62,274 nt of DNA from Prosthecobacter debontii (GTDB lineage Bacteria > Verrucomicrobiota > Verrucomicrobiia > Verrucomicrobiales > Verrucomicrobiaceae): assembly GCA_945869675.1 (NCBI GenBank), contig CAMBPS010000010.1:1-62274 (forward strand). The letters are read 5' to 3'. The position numbers and the translations under genes were made by a program. Shown one piece after another: positions 1 through 9,432 of this stretch (positions are counted from its first letter, which is position 1; each line of letters begins with the position of its first letter). The notes beneath the pieces were generated by a model. It ran no database searches and was not told where the DNA came from. It worked only from the letters and a program-made list of their open reading frames with translations.

Positions 1-1583
1 CCGTCCGTATCGCCGTGCATGAACAGGATCGGACACGTCGCGAGATCGAACGAGAACTCAGGGACGAGCCTCGCGTCATCCTCGTTGCCGCCCTTGGCGT
101 TCGGGGATTCCTCGCCGTCGGTGAGTGCGTATGCCGGATAGATCGCGACCGCCCACCGCACGTTGCAGGGAAGCTTATCAAGATCGTCGATCGGTGCGTA
201 GGAACGGCGTTTCGAGCTGGTCGCACCCATGAGCGTCAGGTGACCACCGGCCGAGGATCCCATGATGCCGATGCGGTCGGGATCGAGCCCTTGCGCCGGA
301 GCCTCGCTGCGGACGATCCGCACGGCGCGCTGCAGGTCCTGCCACGCCGTCGTGTGCTTGGCCAGTCCGCCCTGCGGACGCGGCGTACGGTATTTCACCG
401 TCACGACCGTCATGCCCTTTTCATTGAGGTATCGCCTTGTCGGCGCGACTTCAAATCCATCCGGGTCATTGCCCCCGTAGCCGCCACCCGAGTAGATGAT
501 CTGGATCGCCTTCGTCCTGAGTTCCTTTGGCAGATGCCATTCGAGATACGGCTGGCACTGGTGCTTTTGCACATCCGGCATCTTGCCTTCCGGCCAGAGC
601 GATTCCCTGCGGTATTCGCCGCGAGCGTCGTCGTTTGGATAGCGGGCCATCAAATTCTCTTCCGCACCGAGGCGTCCGTCGAAATTCATCTGGCGAAGAA
701 ACTCGGCGACGCGGTCAAGCCAATGGTCGTAGCCCGTGCCCTCTTCGCCCTTGGCCGGGTCGCCCATGAAACCGTGGGGACGATCCGCAAAGAGATGGAT
801 CTCGGCCGGGATTTTCATCCTGCGGAGCTGGCGGTAGATCTGCGTGGAACCATTCGGCGAATAAGCGTCCGTCCCGCCATGGAAGAGGGCCATTGGGCAG
901 GTCTTCGCGTCGAACTTGAACAGGTCCGAAAGCTTGGCGTCAATCGCGTCGCCGTCGCGCGTGTTAGGGCCCGTGAGCCCGTCCGTTAGCGCGTAGGCGG
1001 TATAGACCGGCACCGCCCAGTTGAGATGGCACGGAAGCTGGTCGAGGTCGTCGATCGCCCCGTAAGCCGGCGTGAGCGCGCTCGTCGCCAGCAGAACCGT
1101 CAGGTGCGACCCCGCGGAAAATCCGAACGCGCCGATCTTCTCCGGATCGAACCCGCGTTTCTGCGCCTCGCTGCGAACGCGCCGAACGGCGCGTTGACCG
1201 TCCTCCCACGCGCTCTGGTAGATCGGCAGTCCTTGGGGGCGCGGCGTCCGATAGGTGAGGCTCACACAAACGAACCCGAGTCGGGTTAGCTTTTTCGCGA
1301 CCCGGTCAATCCAGACCCCGTCGCAGCAATTCTGATAACCGCCGCCGGAAATGAGCAACATGCATGCACCGTTCTTCTCCGCAGGGGCCTCATACCAGTC
1401 AAGATACGGCATGGCATGCTCCGCCGCCTTAAATCCCGTTGCTTTCACCTCTTGAGTGGTTGCCGCGATCTGCTGCGGCTGGAAATCCGGGATCTTTCCC
1501 TCCGACCACAGCTCGACCCGCTCCCCGGCGCAGGCCAGAGCCGTGACTAGAGAACAGAAACCAAGAATCAATGTCGTTTTCAT
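1..1583 (-). CDS. Secreted tandem alpha/beta-hydrolase (esterase), cut by window edge
   Basis: About 527 codons are in the window and the frame is still open at base 1. The start at 1583 (or 1586) follows a strong GAGGAG site at 1591-1596. A signal peptide covers residues 1-20. Two homologous hydrolase domains follow. The first has GGGY near residue 80, nucleophile Ser156 in GFSAG, acid Asp239 in HGGTDA and His270 in RPHGF. The second repeats GGGY near 366, Ser444 in GSSAG and the HGDTD acid region before the edge; its histidine lies outside. Such BD-FAE/acetylxylan-esterase-like enzymes remove acyl groups from plant polysaccharides outside the cytoplasm. The exact substrate is unknown. GC content and third-position GC are clearly higher than in the genes to the right, which suggests transfer or a junction near 1690. 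Confidence 0.8.
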   Translation of the reverse strand, partial: MKTTLILGFCSLVTALACAGERVELWSEGKIPDFQPQQIAATTQEVKATGFKAAEHAMPYLDWYEAPAEKNGACMLLISGGGYQNCCDGVWIDRVAKKLTRLGFVCVSLTYRTPRPQGLPIYQSAWEDGQRAVRRVRSEAQKRGFDPEKIGAFGFSAGSHLTVLLATSALTPAYGAIDDLDQLPCHLNWAVPVYTAYALTDGLTGPNTRDGDAIDAKLSDLFKFDAKTCPMALFHGGTDAYSPNGSTQIYRQLRRMKIPAEIHLFADRPHGFMGDPAKGEEGTGYDHWLDRVAEFLRQMNFDGRLGAEENLMARYPNDDARGEYRRESLWPEGKMPDVQKHQCQPYLEWHLPKELRTKAIQIIYSGGGYGGNDPDGFEVAPTRRYLNEKGMTVVTVKYRTPRPQGGLAKHTTAWQDLQRAVRIVRSEAPAQGLDPDRIGIMGSSAGGHLTLMGATSSKRRSYAPIDDLDKLPCNVRWAVAIYPAYALTDGEESPNAKGGNEDDARLVPEFSFDLATCPILFMHGDTD

Positions 1584-1594
1584 CATATTGCTCC

Positions 1595-1690
1595 TCACTT
1601 GTTTGTCTGACCGAGAATCTTGATTCGCTCGAGGATCTCAACGCCGCGCTCGTCGCCGGATTCCTCAATGAAGACAAGCACGGCGGCGGT
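1595..1690 (-). pseudogene. 3' remnant of an unidentified gene next to carB
   Basis: Directly after the carB stop codon the same frame stays open for 31 codons and ends in TGA at 1595-1597. The peptide ends in GVEILERIKILGQTNK and has normal coding character. No start codon or ribosome site is available, and the stop overlaps the Shine-Dalgarno of the esterase gene, as expected for the gene that once preceded the esterase in an operon. The parent family is not recognised. The 5' part appears to have been lost where the GC-rich block joins the carB end. Confidence 0.4.
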
Positions 1691-4600
1691 TTATGAATGA
1701 TACTCCTGCAACGCCCGCACCTGCACCTCGCTGCCTTGCAGGGACTTAATCGCCAGCAGGGCGGCGTCAGCACCACGCAGCGTCGTCATGATCGGGATGC
1801 GGTTCTGCATGGCGGCGGTACGGATTTTGACTTCGTCTTCACGAGGGTTCTTGCCAGAAGGCGTGTTGATGACGAGGGCCATGTCCTTGTTCTTCATCAG
1901 GTCGATGACGTTGGGGCGCTGACCGCTGGCGAGTTTGGGGAGGATGTTCACGGGGATGCCGGCTTCGCGGATGACGCTGCCGGTGCCGCCGGTGGCGTAA
2001 AGGGTAAAGCCAAGGTCGGCGTAGCCTTTGGCGATGCGAACGACGTTAGGACGGTCAGTTTCCTTCACGCTGATGAAAACGTTGCCCTTCGTGGGCAGGG
2101 TGCCACCGGCAGCCATTTGGCTTTTGGCAAAGGCCATGCCGAGGTCGTCGTCGATGCCCATGACTTCGCCAGTGCTCTTCATCTCTGGGCCGAGGATGAT
2201 GTCCACGCCGGTGAACTTGCTGAAGGGGAAGACGGCTTCTTTGACGCTGTGATGCGTGGGGATGACTTCTTCGGTGAAACCTAGGTTCTTGAGGGTAGGC
2301 AGCTTGTCTTCGGCGACGCCCATGGCTCTCATGCCTTCGATGGCCATGATCTTGGCGGCGAGTTTGGGCAGCGGGACGCCGATGGCTTTGCTGACGAAAG
2401 GCGCGGTTCGGCTGGCGCGTGGATTGACTTCGATGACATACAAGTCGTCGCCTTTGACGGCGAGCTGCATGTTCATCAGCCCACGAACGTTGAGAGCCTG
2501 GGCGAGCTTCTTGGCGGCGTCGCGGATGCGATCCTGCATGGCGGCGCTGAGGCTGAAGGGCGGGATGACACAGGCACTGTCGCCGCTGTGAATGCCAGCT
2601 TCTTCGATGTGCTCCATGATGGCACCAATGACGGTCGTTTCGCCATCGCTGATGCAATCAACATCGACTTCGGTAGCGTCTTCGAGGAAGCGGTCGATGA
2701 GGATGGGATGACTGGCGGAGACGATGGGTTTGTTGGCCGTGAGGGTGTTACCGGAGGCTGGCTGCTGCGCGGCATCACCGTAGTCCACAGCGGTGCGCAT
2801 GTAGTGGGTGAGTTCGGCTTCGTTATAGACGATCTGCATGGCGCGGCCACCGAGCACGAAGCTGGGGCGCACGAGGCAAGGGAAACCCACGCGATTGGCG
2901 ACGACGAGAGCTTCCTCAAGGTTGGTGGCGGTGCCGCTGGGGGCTTGATGCAGGCCGAGTTGATCGAGCAAGGCAGCGAAGAGTTTTCTGTCTTCGGCAA
3001 GTTCGATGTTCTTCGGCGAGGTGCCGATGATGCGGACGCCGTTTTCTTCAAGGCCTTTGGCGAGGTTCAGCGGGGTTTGGCCGCCAAACTGAACGATGAC
3101 GCCGAGGACTTGGTCATGGCGGTTTTCGCGCTCATAAATGTTGAGCACGTCTTCGAGTGTGAGCGGCTCAAAGTAGAGTTTATCCGAGGTGTCGTAGTCG
3201 GTCGAGACAGTCTCGGGATTGGAATTGACCATGATGGTCTCAAAGCCGAGTTCACGCATGGCGAAGCTGGCGTGCACGCAGCAGTAGTCAAACTCGATGC
3301 CCTGGCCGATGCGGTTCGGGCCGCCACCGAGGATCATGACTTTCTTGCGGTCGTTGTCGCGCACCTCGTCCTCGATGCCGTAGGTAGAGTAGTAGTAAGG
3401 CGTGTGGGCCTCAAACTCGGCGGCGCAGGTGTCGACCAATCGGTAGGTGGGAATGATGCCGGCTGCTTTGCGTTCAGCACGCGCTTCACCTTCTTTGATG
3501 CCTTTGGCGATAGCGATCTGACGATCCGAGAAGCCGAGCTTCTTAGCACGGCGAAGATCAGACGAGGCAAGCTGAGCCTGCTCCTTCACAATCTCCTCAA
3601 TCTGGCGCAAGAACCAGCGATCAATCTTGGTAAGCGAGAAGACCTTCTCGACATCCCAGCCCTTCGCGAAGGCCTGGCCGAGGAAGAAGATGCGCTCGGC
3701 ATTCGGCACGGTGAGCTTGGTGGTGAGCGTCTCGTCATCGACTTCCTTGTCGGCACCATCACCGATAAGGCCGAAGCGTTTGATCTCCAGACTGCGCAGG
3801 CATTTTTGCAGGCTTTCTTTGAAGGTGCGGCCGATGGCCATGGCCTCGCCGACGGATTTCATCTGCGTGGTCAGCGTTTCGTTGGCGCCGGGAAACTTCT
3901 CGAAGGTGAAACGCGGGATCTTGGTGACGACGTAGTCGATGGTGGGTTCGAAAGCGGCGGGTGTGTGGCGCGTGATGTCGTTCTTCAGCTCATCGAGCGT
4001 GTAGCCGACGGCGAGCTTGGCGGCGATCTTCGCGATCGGGAAGCCGGTGGCCTTCGACGCGAGCGCGGAGCTGCGGCTGACGCGCGGATTCATCTCGATG
4101 ACGATCATGCGGCCCGTGTCGGGATGCACGGCGAACTGGATGTTGGATCCGCCGGTTTCCACGCCGATCTCACGAATGCAGGCAAAGGAGAAGTCGCGCA
4201 TGATTTGATACTCGCGATCCGTGAGTGTCTGGATCGGCGCGACGGTGATGCTGTCGCCGGTATGCACGCCCATGGGGTCGAGGTTCTCGATGGAACAGAT
4301 GATGACGCAGTTGTCCGCCTTGTCGCGGATGACTTCCATCTCGAACTCCTTCCAGCCGAGCAAGCTCTCCTCAATGAGCACTTCGGTGACGGGCGAGAGA
4401 TCGAGTCCGTTCGCCGTGATGGTTTCAAATTCTTCCTTGTTGTAAGCGATGCCGCCGCCGGTGCCACCGAGCGTGTAGGCTGGGCGAATGATGAGCGGCA
4501 GCGTGCCGATCTGAGTAGCGATCTCGCGAGCTTCCTCAATCGTGTGAGCCACGCCGGATTGCGGCAGATCGAGGCCAATTTTGAGCATGGCGTTTTTGAA

Positions 4601-4993
4601 AAGCAAACGGTCCTCGCCCTTCTCGATGGCCTCCGGCTTCGCACCGATCATGCGCACGCCGTATTTTTCCAGCGTTCCGGCACGATGCAGCGACATGGCG
4701 GTGTTCAGCGCCGTCTGGCCGCCGAGCGTTGGGAGAAGCACATCCGGCTTTTCTTTGAGGATGATCTTTTCCACCATCTCCGGCGTGATCGGCTCAATGT
4801 AAGTGCGGAAAGCGAACTCCGGGTCCGTCATGATCGTGGCCGGATTCGAATTGATGAGCACCACCTGGTAACCTTCCTCACGCAGGGCCTTGCAGGCCTG
4901 GACGCCGGAGTAGTCGAACTCACAGCCTTGGCCGATCACGATGGGGCCGGAACCGATGACGAGGATAGTTTTGATGGAGGTGTCTTTAGGCAT
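1691..4993 (-). CDS. carB: Carbamoyl-phosphate synthase large subunit
   Basis: The 1100-residue protein makes carbamoyl phosphate from bicarbonate, two ATP and ammonia supplied by CarA, for pyrimidine and arginine synthesis in the cytoplasm. The N-terminal half opens with a [10 protein letters not shown] nucleotide fold and has the GGTGGG ATP-grasp loop near residue 175. The second half repeats this with [10 protein letters not shown] near residue 560 and a second ATP-grasp fold. An MGS-like allosteric domain ([14 protein letters not shown], about residue 1000) closes the protein. It is slightly longer than the roughly 1070 residues usual for the family. The start at 4993 gives the standard [14 protein letters not shown] end. 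carA is not adjacent. No terminator is visible downstream, where a foreign-looking block begins. Confidence 0.98.
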   Translation of the reverse strand: MPKDTSIKTILVIGSGPIVIGQGCEFDYSGVQACKALREEGYQVVLINSNPATIMTDPEFAFRTYIEPITPEMVEKIILKEKPDVLLPTLGGQTALNTAMSLHRAGTLEKYGVRMIGAKPEAIEKGEDRLLFKNAMLKIGLDLPQSGVAHTIEEAREIATQIGTLPLIIRPAYTLGGTGGGIAYNKEEFETITANGLDLSPVTEVLIEESLLGWKEFEMEVIRDKADNCVIICSIENLDPMGVHTGDSITVAPIQTLTDREYQIMRDFSFACIREIGVETGGSNIQFAVHPDTGRMIVIEMNPRVSRSSALASKATGFPIAKIAAKLAVGYTLDELKNDITRHTPAAFEPTIDYVVTKIPRFTFEKFPGANETLTTQMKSVGEAMAIGRTFKESLQKCLRSLEIKRFGLIGDGADKEVDDETLTTKLTVPNAERIFFLGQAFAKGWDVEKVFSLTKIDRWFLRQIEEIVKEQAQLASSDLRRAKKLGFSDRQIAIAKGIKEGEARAERKAAGIIPTYRLVDTCAAEFEAHTPYYYSTYGIEDEVRDNDRKKVMILGGGPNRIGQGIEFDYCCVHASFAMRELGFETIMVNSNPETVSTDYDTSDKLYFEPLTLEDVLNIYERENRHDQVLGVIVQFGGQTPLNLAKGLEENGVRIIGTSPKNIELAEDRKLFAALLDQLGLHQAPSGTATNLEEALVVANRVGFPCLVRPSFVLGGRAMQIVYNEAELTHYMRTAVDYGDAAQQPASGNTLTANKPIVSASHPILIDRFLEDATEVDVDCISDGETTVIGAIMEHIEEAGIHSGDSACVIPPFSLSAAMQDRIRDAAKKLAQALNVRGLMNMQLAVKGDDLYVIEVNPRASRTAPFVSKAIGVPLPKLAAKIMAIEGMRAMGVAEDKLPTLKNLGFTEEVIPTHHSVKEAVFPFSKFTGVDIILGPEMKSTGEVMGIDDDLGMAFAKSQMAAGGTLPTKGNVFISVKETDRPNVVRIAKGYADLGFTLYATGGTGSVIREAGIPVNILPKLASGQRPNVIDLMKNKDMALVINTPSGKNPREDEVKIRTAAMQNRIPIMTTLRGADAALLAIKSLQGSEVQVRALQEYHS

Positions 4994-5160
4994 GAGGAAG
5001 ATGGGAGATCTGAAGGTTCAGATATGAAGATTGTGGAAAGCGTATGATTTGGGCGCTTTCGCGGGCTGAAAGAGACGAATTTTGAGGCTCGATAAACGAT
5101 TGGCAGCCGTGAAAGCGCGGCATCTTGCACAGTCATGACGGACTGTAAAGGACGGGCTGA

Positions 5161-5207
5161 AAATCCTTTGAAATGGCCAGGGGAAATTTAACTCCACCAA
5201 AGGATTT
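5161..5207. repeat. Perfect 10-bp inverted repeat in the divergent carB/clpX-like region
   Basis: AAATCCTTTG (5161-5170) and CAAAGGATTT (5198-5207) are exact reverse complements separated by 27 bp. They lie between two divergently transcribed genes, 54 bp before the preferred start of the unfoldase gene. The spacing would suit an operator or looping site, or a hairpin in the 5' untranslated region. No T-run follows, so a terminator is unlikely. Confidence 0.4.
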
Positions 5208-5260
5208 CTGCATTCGTGGCTCTTGCCTCGGTGCCATGCCTCGCGCAGATTTCACTTCCA

Positions 5261-6901
5261 ATGAGTGACGCCCCCCAAGAAACACCCGATGCCCCCAAGC
5301 CGCCGCCCTCCCCGGAGGAGATCACGCGGAAATTAGAGGATTTCATCAAGAACAGCCTGGGTGGACAGGTGGTTTTTTCTCGGATTGAGGGTCATGATTT
5401 AAGCTCCACCCCAGAGTCTCAAGATGCCGCCCCGCAAACTACCGAGGAGGATACGTCCCAAGCTTTTGAGTTCAAATCCAAGCCCGCCGATATCAAAGCT
5501 TACCTGGACCGATTCGTGATCCGTCAGGATGAGGCTAAAAAAGTACTGGCGACGGCAGTGTGTGATCATTATCACCATGCACGGATGCTGCGTGAAAACC
5601 GCGCTCAGAAGGGTGTGCCGTTGTTGGAATTCACCAAACAAAACGTCATCATCACGGGACCGACTGGCGTAGGCAAGACTTACCTGGTGAAACACATCGC
5701 CGATTTAATCGGAGTGCCGTTCGTCAAGGCGGATGCCACTAAATTTAGTGAGACTGGCTATGTCGGAGGTGATGTGGATGATCTGGTGCGCGATCTGGTA
5801 GCAAAGGCCAATGGCAATGTGGCGTTGGCCGAACATGGCATCATTTATCTGGATGAAATCGACAAGCTAGCTACCGGTGGCGAAGGCCGAGTCGGACGCG
5901 ATGTGAGCGGTCGCGGCGTGCAGACAGCACTGCTCAAACTCATGGAGGAAACGGAAGTCCCACTCTATGCCCCGAACGATATCCGCAGCCAGATGCAGAT
6001 GATGTTTGATACGCGCAAGGGCCGGACGGGTCGTGAGGTCGTGAATACACGAAACATTCTTTTCATCGTCAGCGGTGCCTTCTCAGGAATGGAGAAAATC
6101 ATCGAAAAACGCCAGAGCAAAGCTTCCATTGGCTTTGGGGCAGCAATGGCCGAGAAACCGGCTGCAGATGAGCTATTCAGGCAGGCTCGGACCCAGGATT
6201 TCAAGGATTACGGCTTTGAAGCGGAGTTCATCGGACGGCTACCGGTCCGCGTGTTTTGCGAGACATTGACAGCAGATGATCTGTTCCAAATCATGAAGCA
6301 TAGCGAAGGCAGCCTGATCCGCCAATACGAGCGCGAGTTTCATGCCTATGGCGTGCGCGCCACCTTTGAAGATGAGGCCCTACGCGCGGTGGCGGTCACT
6401 GCGGCAGAGGAAAAAACGGGGGCACGCGGTCTCGTCACAGCTTGGGAAAAGGTGCTGCGGGATTTTAAATTCGAACTCCCTAGCCTAGGCCTAGCAGAGC
6501 TGATCGTGAACAGTGATCTGGTCAAAGACACCGCTAGCGCCCTTGAACGCTGCCGAGTCGAAGCGCTAAGCCAGCCTGCGACTAGAAACCAACCTGAAGT
6601 ATCTGAGTTTGCCACCCACTTTGCCGCCGCTCATGGCCTCACTCTGGTCTTTCAAGAAGAGGCCACCCGAGCCCTGAAGGAGCGCGCTCAGCGAGAAGGG
6701 TGTGCCGTGGATACGCTGTGTGCTCGATTGTTTAAAGACTTCCCGTTTGGCCTGCAATTGGTCTCCCGCAGCTCGGGACAGACGGTTTTTGACCTCACCA
6801 AGGAAAGCGTGGAACAACCCGATCAGTTTCTCAGCCACCTCGTGGTCAGCTCCTACCGCCAGCCAGAACCCACTTCTATCTCAGACACTTATGGATCGTA
6901 A
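5261..6901 (+). CDS. ClpX-like AAA+ unfoldase lacking the zinc-binding domain
   Basis: This 546-residue protein (MSDAPQET start at 5261; a GTG at 5216 would add 15 residues) resembles ClpX, the ATPase that unfolds substrates for the ClpP protease. Visible are Walker A GPTGVGKT (133-140), the GYVG pore loop (166-169), Walker B IIYLDEID (about 195), an IGF tripeptide in the position of the ClpP-docking loop (290-292) and the sensor-2 GARG near 387. The ClpX N-terminal four-cysteine zinc domain is absent and replaced by about 95 residues of acidic, Pro-rich sequence. The last 100 residues extend beyond normal ClpX and look like a second copy of the small AAA+ domain without GARG. The stop overlaps the next gene by 11 bp. 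Most likely it is a specialised ClpX paralogue; its substrate is unknown. Confidence 0.85.
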   Translation: MSDAPQETPDAPKPPPSPEEITRKLEDFIKNSLGGQVVFSRIEGHDLSSTPESQDAAPQTTEEDTSQAFEFKSKPADIKAYLDRFVIRQDEAKKVLATAVCDHYHHARMLRENRAQKGVPLLEFTKQNVIITGPTGVGKTYLVKHIADLIGVPFVKADATKFSETGYVGGDVDDLVRDLVAKANGNVALAEHGIIYLDEIDKLATGGEGRVGRDVSGRGVQTALLKLMEETEVPLYAPNDIRSQMQMMFDTRKGRTGREVVNTRNILFIVSGAFSGMEKIIEKRQSKASIGFGAAMAEKPAADELFRQARTQDFKDYGFEAEFIGRLPVRVFCETLTADDLFQIMKHSEGSLIRQYEREFHAYGVRATFEDEALRAVAVTAAEEKTGARGLVTAWEKVLRDFKFELPSLGLAELIVNSDLVKDTASALERCRVEALSQPATRNQPEVSEFATHFAAAHGLTLVFQEEATRALKERAQREGCAVDTLCARLFKDFPFGLQLVSRSSGQTVFDLTKESVEQPDQFLSHLVVSSYRQPEPTSISDTYGS

Positions 6902-7382
6902 TCGCACCTCTACCGTTCTCTTCATTGGCATTCTCATCTGCCTACCCATGTTAGCTTTGTATCACTTTGGCGTCTTTCCTCAGGCTGCCCAGTGGATCGC
7001 AGAGCGCCTGCCACGCTATCTTGTGCTGCCTGCCAAGGACATTCAAATCTCACTACCATTACAATACAGTTTTTACACCTTGGCCGCTTTTAGTAGCGCT
7101 TGGCTGGGATTGGAATTGCCAGCCGTTTGGCACAAGTATCTCTACCTCTTCGCCCTGAGTTTTCTGACCTGCCTGTTGACGCCCTTGCTGGCGCTCAACG
7201 GCGTCTTATTTGAACCCTTCTCTGGAGTGATCGCTAGCGGCTTTGCCGGACTGCTGGGAATCATGCTGAGTGATTCAAGTCAAACGCTCAGCGCTACCGA
7301 AACATCGACGGCAATGACCGAACAAGAACCTGTCCTGCCTCCAGCAGCGCCGGACAAACCGAGTCCTGAAGTAACGGCCTAG
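6891..7382 (+). CDS. Small integral membrane protein coupled to the ClpX-like gene
   Basis: This is a 163-residue hydrophobic protein of unrecognised family. Four membrane spans are visible, at about residues 9-28, 58-76, 85-107 and 110-127, and then a 30-residue hydrophilic Pro/Glu/Thr-rich tail that probably faces the cytoplasm. The ATG at 6891 lies inside the end of the unfoldase gene (11-bp overlap), so the two are probably translated together. An adaptor, anchor or substrate of the unfoldase is possible but is inferred from the overlap only. Confidence 0.65.
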   Translation: MDRNRTSTVLFIGILICLPMLALYHFGVFPQAAQWIAERLPRYLVLPAKDIQISLPLQYSFYTLAAFSSAWLGLELPAVWHKYLYLFALSFLTCLLTPLLALNGVLFEPFSGVIASGFAGLLGIMLSDSSQTLSATETSTAMTEQEPVLPPAAPDKPSPEVTA

Positions 7383-7459
7383 TTGCAAAGCAGATAGCCA
7401 GATGTGCGGGGCAGTTTGTCGAGCACGTTTGCACCAGGAGCAGTTTCAGCTAGCATGGA

Positions 7460-7912
7460 ATGATGTCTGACGCCCCTGCCCGCTTTATCCAAATCGACGA
7501 CGCCGCCCGCGAGACGAATCCGTGGACGAATAATGAATGGCTCTGCCGCCCCGACTTGGTGGAGGCTGAAAAGCTGCTGCTTGTGCGGGCCAACATGGAT
7601 CCGATGCACTGCCACCCGTTTCATTTTCATCCCCACCGGGAAGAGATTATTTATGTCGTCTATGGCCGCGCCGAACAGTGGGTCGGCACTGAAAAGCGCA
7701 TCCTGAAAGCCGGTGAAATGGCCCATATTCCCGCAGGCACGATCCACGCAACCTACAATCCACACATGGAACCGCTGGTCTTCCTGGCCATCCTTTCTCC
7801 AGCCAAACTGCCCGACGATCTGGCAGACATCTCTGATCCCCAGGATGTCTCAGATCAAGAACCCTGGGCAAGTCTACGCGCAGGTTTGGCAGAGTGTCGG
7901 ACTTTGGCATGA
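7460..7912 (+). CDS. Single-domain cupin protein
   Basis: The protein has 150 residues and one cupin barrel. The first cupin motif is visible as HCHPFHFHPHREEIIYVVYG (about residues 51-70), with several candidate metal-binding His residues and the usual Glu, followed by PAGTIHATYN as the second motif with its His. Such proteins bind a divalent metal and act as isomerases, dioxygenases or small-molecule sensors; the substrate cannot be read from the sequence. It lies 77 bp after the membrane-protein gene. ATG 7460 and 7463 are equally possible starts and neither has a strong ribosome site. No signal peptide is seen, so it is probably cytoplasmic. Confidence 0.75.
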   Translation: MMSDAPARFIQIDDAARETNPWTNNEWLCRPDLVEAEKLLLVRANMDPMHCHPFHFHPHREEIIYVVYGRAEQWVGTEKRILKAGEMAHIPAGTIHATYNPHMEPLVFLAILSPAKLPDDLADISDPQDVSDQEPWASLRAGLAECRTLA

Positions 7913-8065
7913 CCACAGTTCAGCGGATCATTCGAGCCGAAGCTCCCCCATCATCCCGTCGTGCAGGTTCACCGAGCGAGATGGTGCACGAAGTTCCATT
8001 TTAAAAAACCTACGGATAACTTTGCGGTGAGATGCCGTTTAATTCTTTCTAATTTTGTCACTCTC

Positions 8066-9421
8066 ATGATCTCACGACTTCTTTCATTTCTCCTTCTAGG
8101 GCTCATCACGAGCCCTAGCATGGCTCAACCTGCTAGCTCCACCGGACTTGGTTTAAAGGATGGTGACCGCATCATTTGGATCGGTGACTCAATCACTCAT
8201 CAATGCCAATACACTCAATATGTGGAGGATTTCTTTTACACTCGATATCCAAAGATGCGCCTTCACTTCCGCAATGCGGGTGTCAGTGGTGATGTGGCTG
8301 CTGATGCATTGAATCGTTTTGAGGATGACATCGCCAGCTTCAAGCCAACCGTGGCGACGGTGCTTTTGGGCATGAATGACGGACGTTATCAAGACTTCAC
8401 CCCCGAAATTTTTCAAACCTATGCTCGGGATATGACGACTCTCTTGGACAAGCTAGATGCTCTGAAAGTTCGCGTATTTCTCATGAGCCCGACAATGTTT
8501 GATCATCAGGCCTTTGAACAAATGGTGGCCAAGGACCCGGCTCGTGGAAAAAATAAAAAACCGGACAATTACAATGCAGTTCTAGCCTACTTCGGCAAAT
8601 GGGGACAGGATCAAGCTCGGAAACGCGGTTATGGCTTCATTGATCTTTATGGGCCGCTCAATAAATTGACGATGGAAGGTCGTCGTAAAGATCCCCATTT
8701 TACCCTCATTGCCGATGCGATCCATCCTGCCGGCGATGGCCAGTTTGTCATGGCCTACTCCATGATTGAGGCCTTTGAAGAACCTGGATCGGTTTGGAGT
8801 CTGCTTGCCAGCCCGAATGCCGGCGCTTGGAAAGCTAAGGCAAGTCCAGGAAGTCTGGGCAATGTCACTGGCGGCGAAATGGGTAAATCTGTCTCACTTA
8901 ACCTGCTGCCTAAATGCCTCCCTTGGGTTCCTTTGGATGAGGCGAAACTCGGAGCCACACTGACGGCTTCTGGTCATCGTAAAAGCAATGAAGCACTCAC
9001 GGTTGTTGGTCTAGAAGCAGGTCGCTATGACGTGCTTGAAAACGGCCAACTTGTGGGCACTTGGGATCATATTCAGCTGGGTAAAAAAGTGGAGCTTCAG
9101 AGTGACCCTGAATCCCTAACCCTTCAGCAAGCTCAGCGCGTGATCGAACTGAACAAGAAGCGCAACGACGAGGCTATTCGTCCGCTACGCAATCTGTATG
9201 GCAAACGTAAAGGGGCCCTGCGCAAGGGAGATAAGGCCGCCTTCGACGCGTGGTGGAATGGCCCAGGTAAAGCTGAGGAAGCTGTTCTTCTGAAAAAGGC
9301 AGCGGAAATCGAAGACGAAATTTATCAGGTGAATCAACCTGTCGAAATCAAAATCGAGGTAAGGCCAGCAGCCAAGCGGGCTCCAGCTAAGGCTCAAGCC
9401 TCTTCTAAAAAACCTGCCTAA
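8066..9421 (+). CDS. Secreted SGNH/GDSL-family hydrolase
   Basis: The 451-residue exported esterase has a signal peptide (residues 1-20, cleavage after SMA). All SGNH blocks are present: GDSITHQ with the catalytic Ser near residue 43, GVSGD (Gly), GMND (Asn) and DAIHPAGDGQ with the Asp-His pair. The C-terminal 200 residues form an extra region rich in Lys/Ala that is common in planctomycete and verrucomicrobial members. It probably deacylates polysaccharides or oligosaccharides outside the cytoplasm. The ATG at 8066 is chosen because it gives a proper signal peptide; an upstream GTG at 7961 would add 35 non-signal residues. Confidence 0.85.
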   Translation: MISRLLSFLLLGLITSPSMAQPASSTGLGLKDGDRIIWIGDSITHQCQYTQYVEDFFYTRYPKMRLHFRNAGVSGDVAADALNRFEDDIASFKPTVATVLLGMNDGRYQDFTPEIFQTYARDMTTLLDKLDALKVRVFLMSPTMFDHQAFEQMVAKDPARGKNKKPDNYNAVLAYFGKWGQDQARKRGYGFIDLYGPLNKLTMEGRRKDPHFTLIADAIHPAGDGQFVMAYSMIEAFEEPGSVWSLLASPNAGAWKAKASPGSLGNVTGGEMGKSVSLNLLPKCLPWVPLDEAKLGATLTASGHRKSNEALTVVGLEAGRYDVLENGQLVGTWDHIQLGKKVELQSDPESLTLQQAQRVIELNKKRNDEAIRPLRNLYGKRKGALRKGDKAAFDAWWNGPGKAEEAVLLKKAAEIEDEIYQVNQPVEIKIEVRPAAKRAPAKAQASSKKPA

Positions 9422-9432
9422 CTGACTCGTCG

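Noticed and set aside
2588..5047. 819-codon open frame on the plus strand
   Set aside because: It is antisense to carB for its whole length, has no family features, and results from the codon bias of carB.
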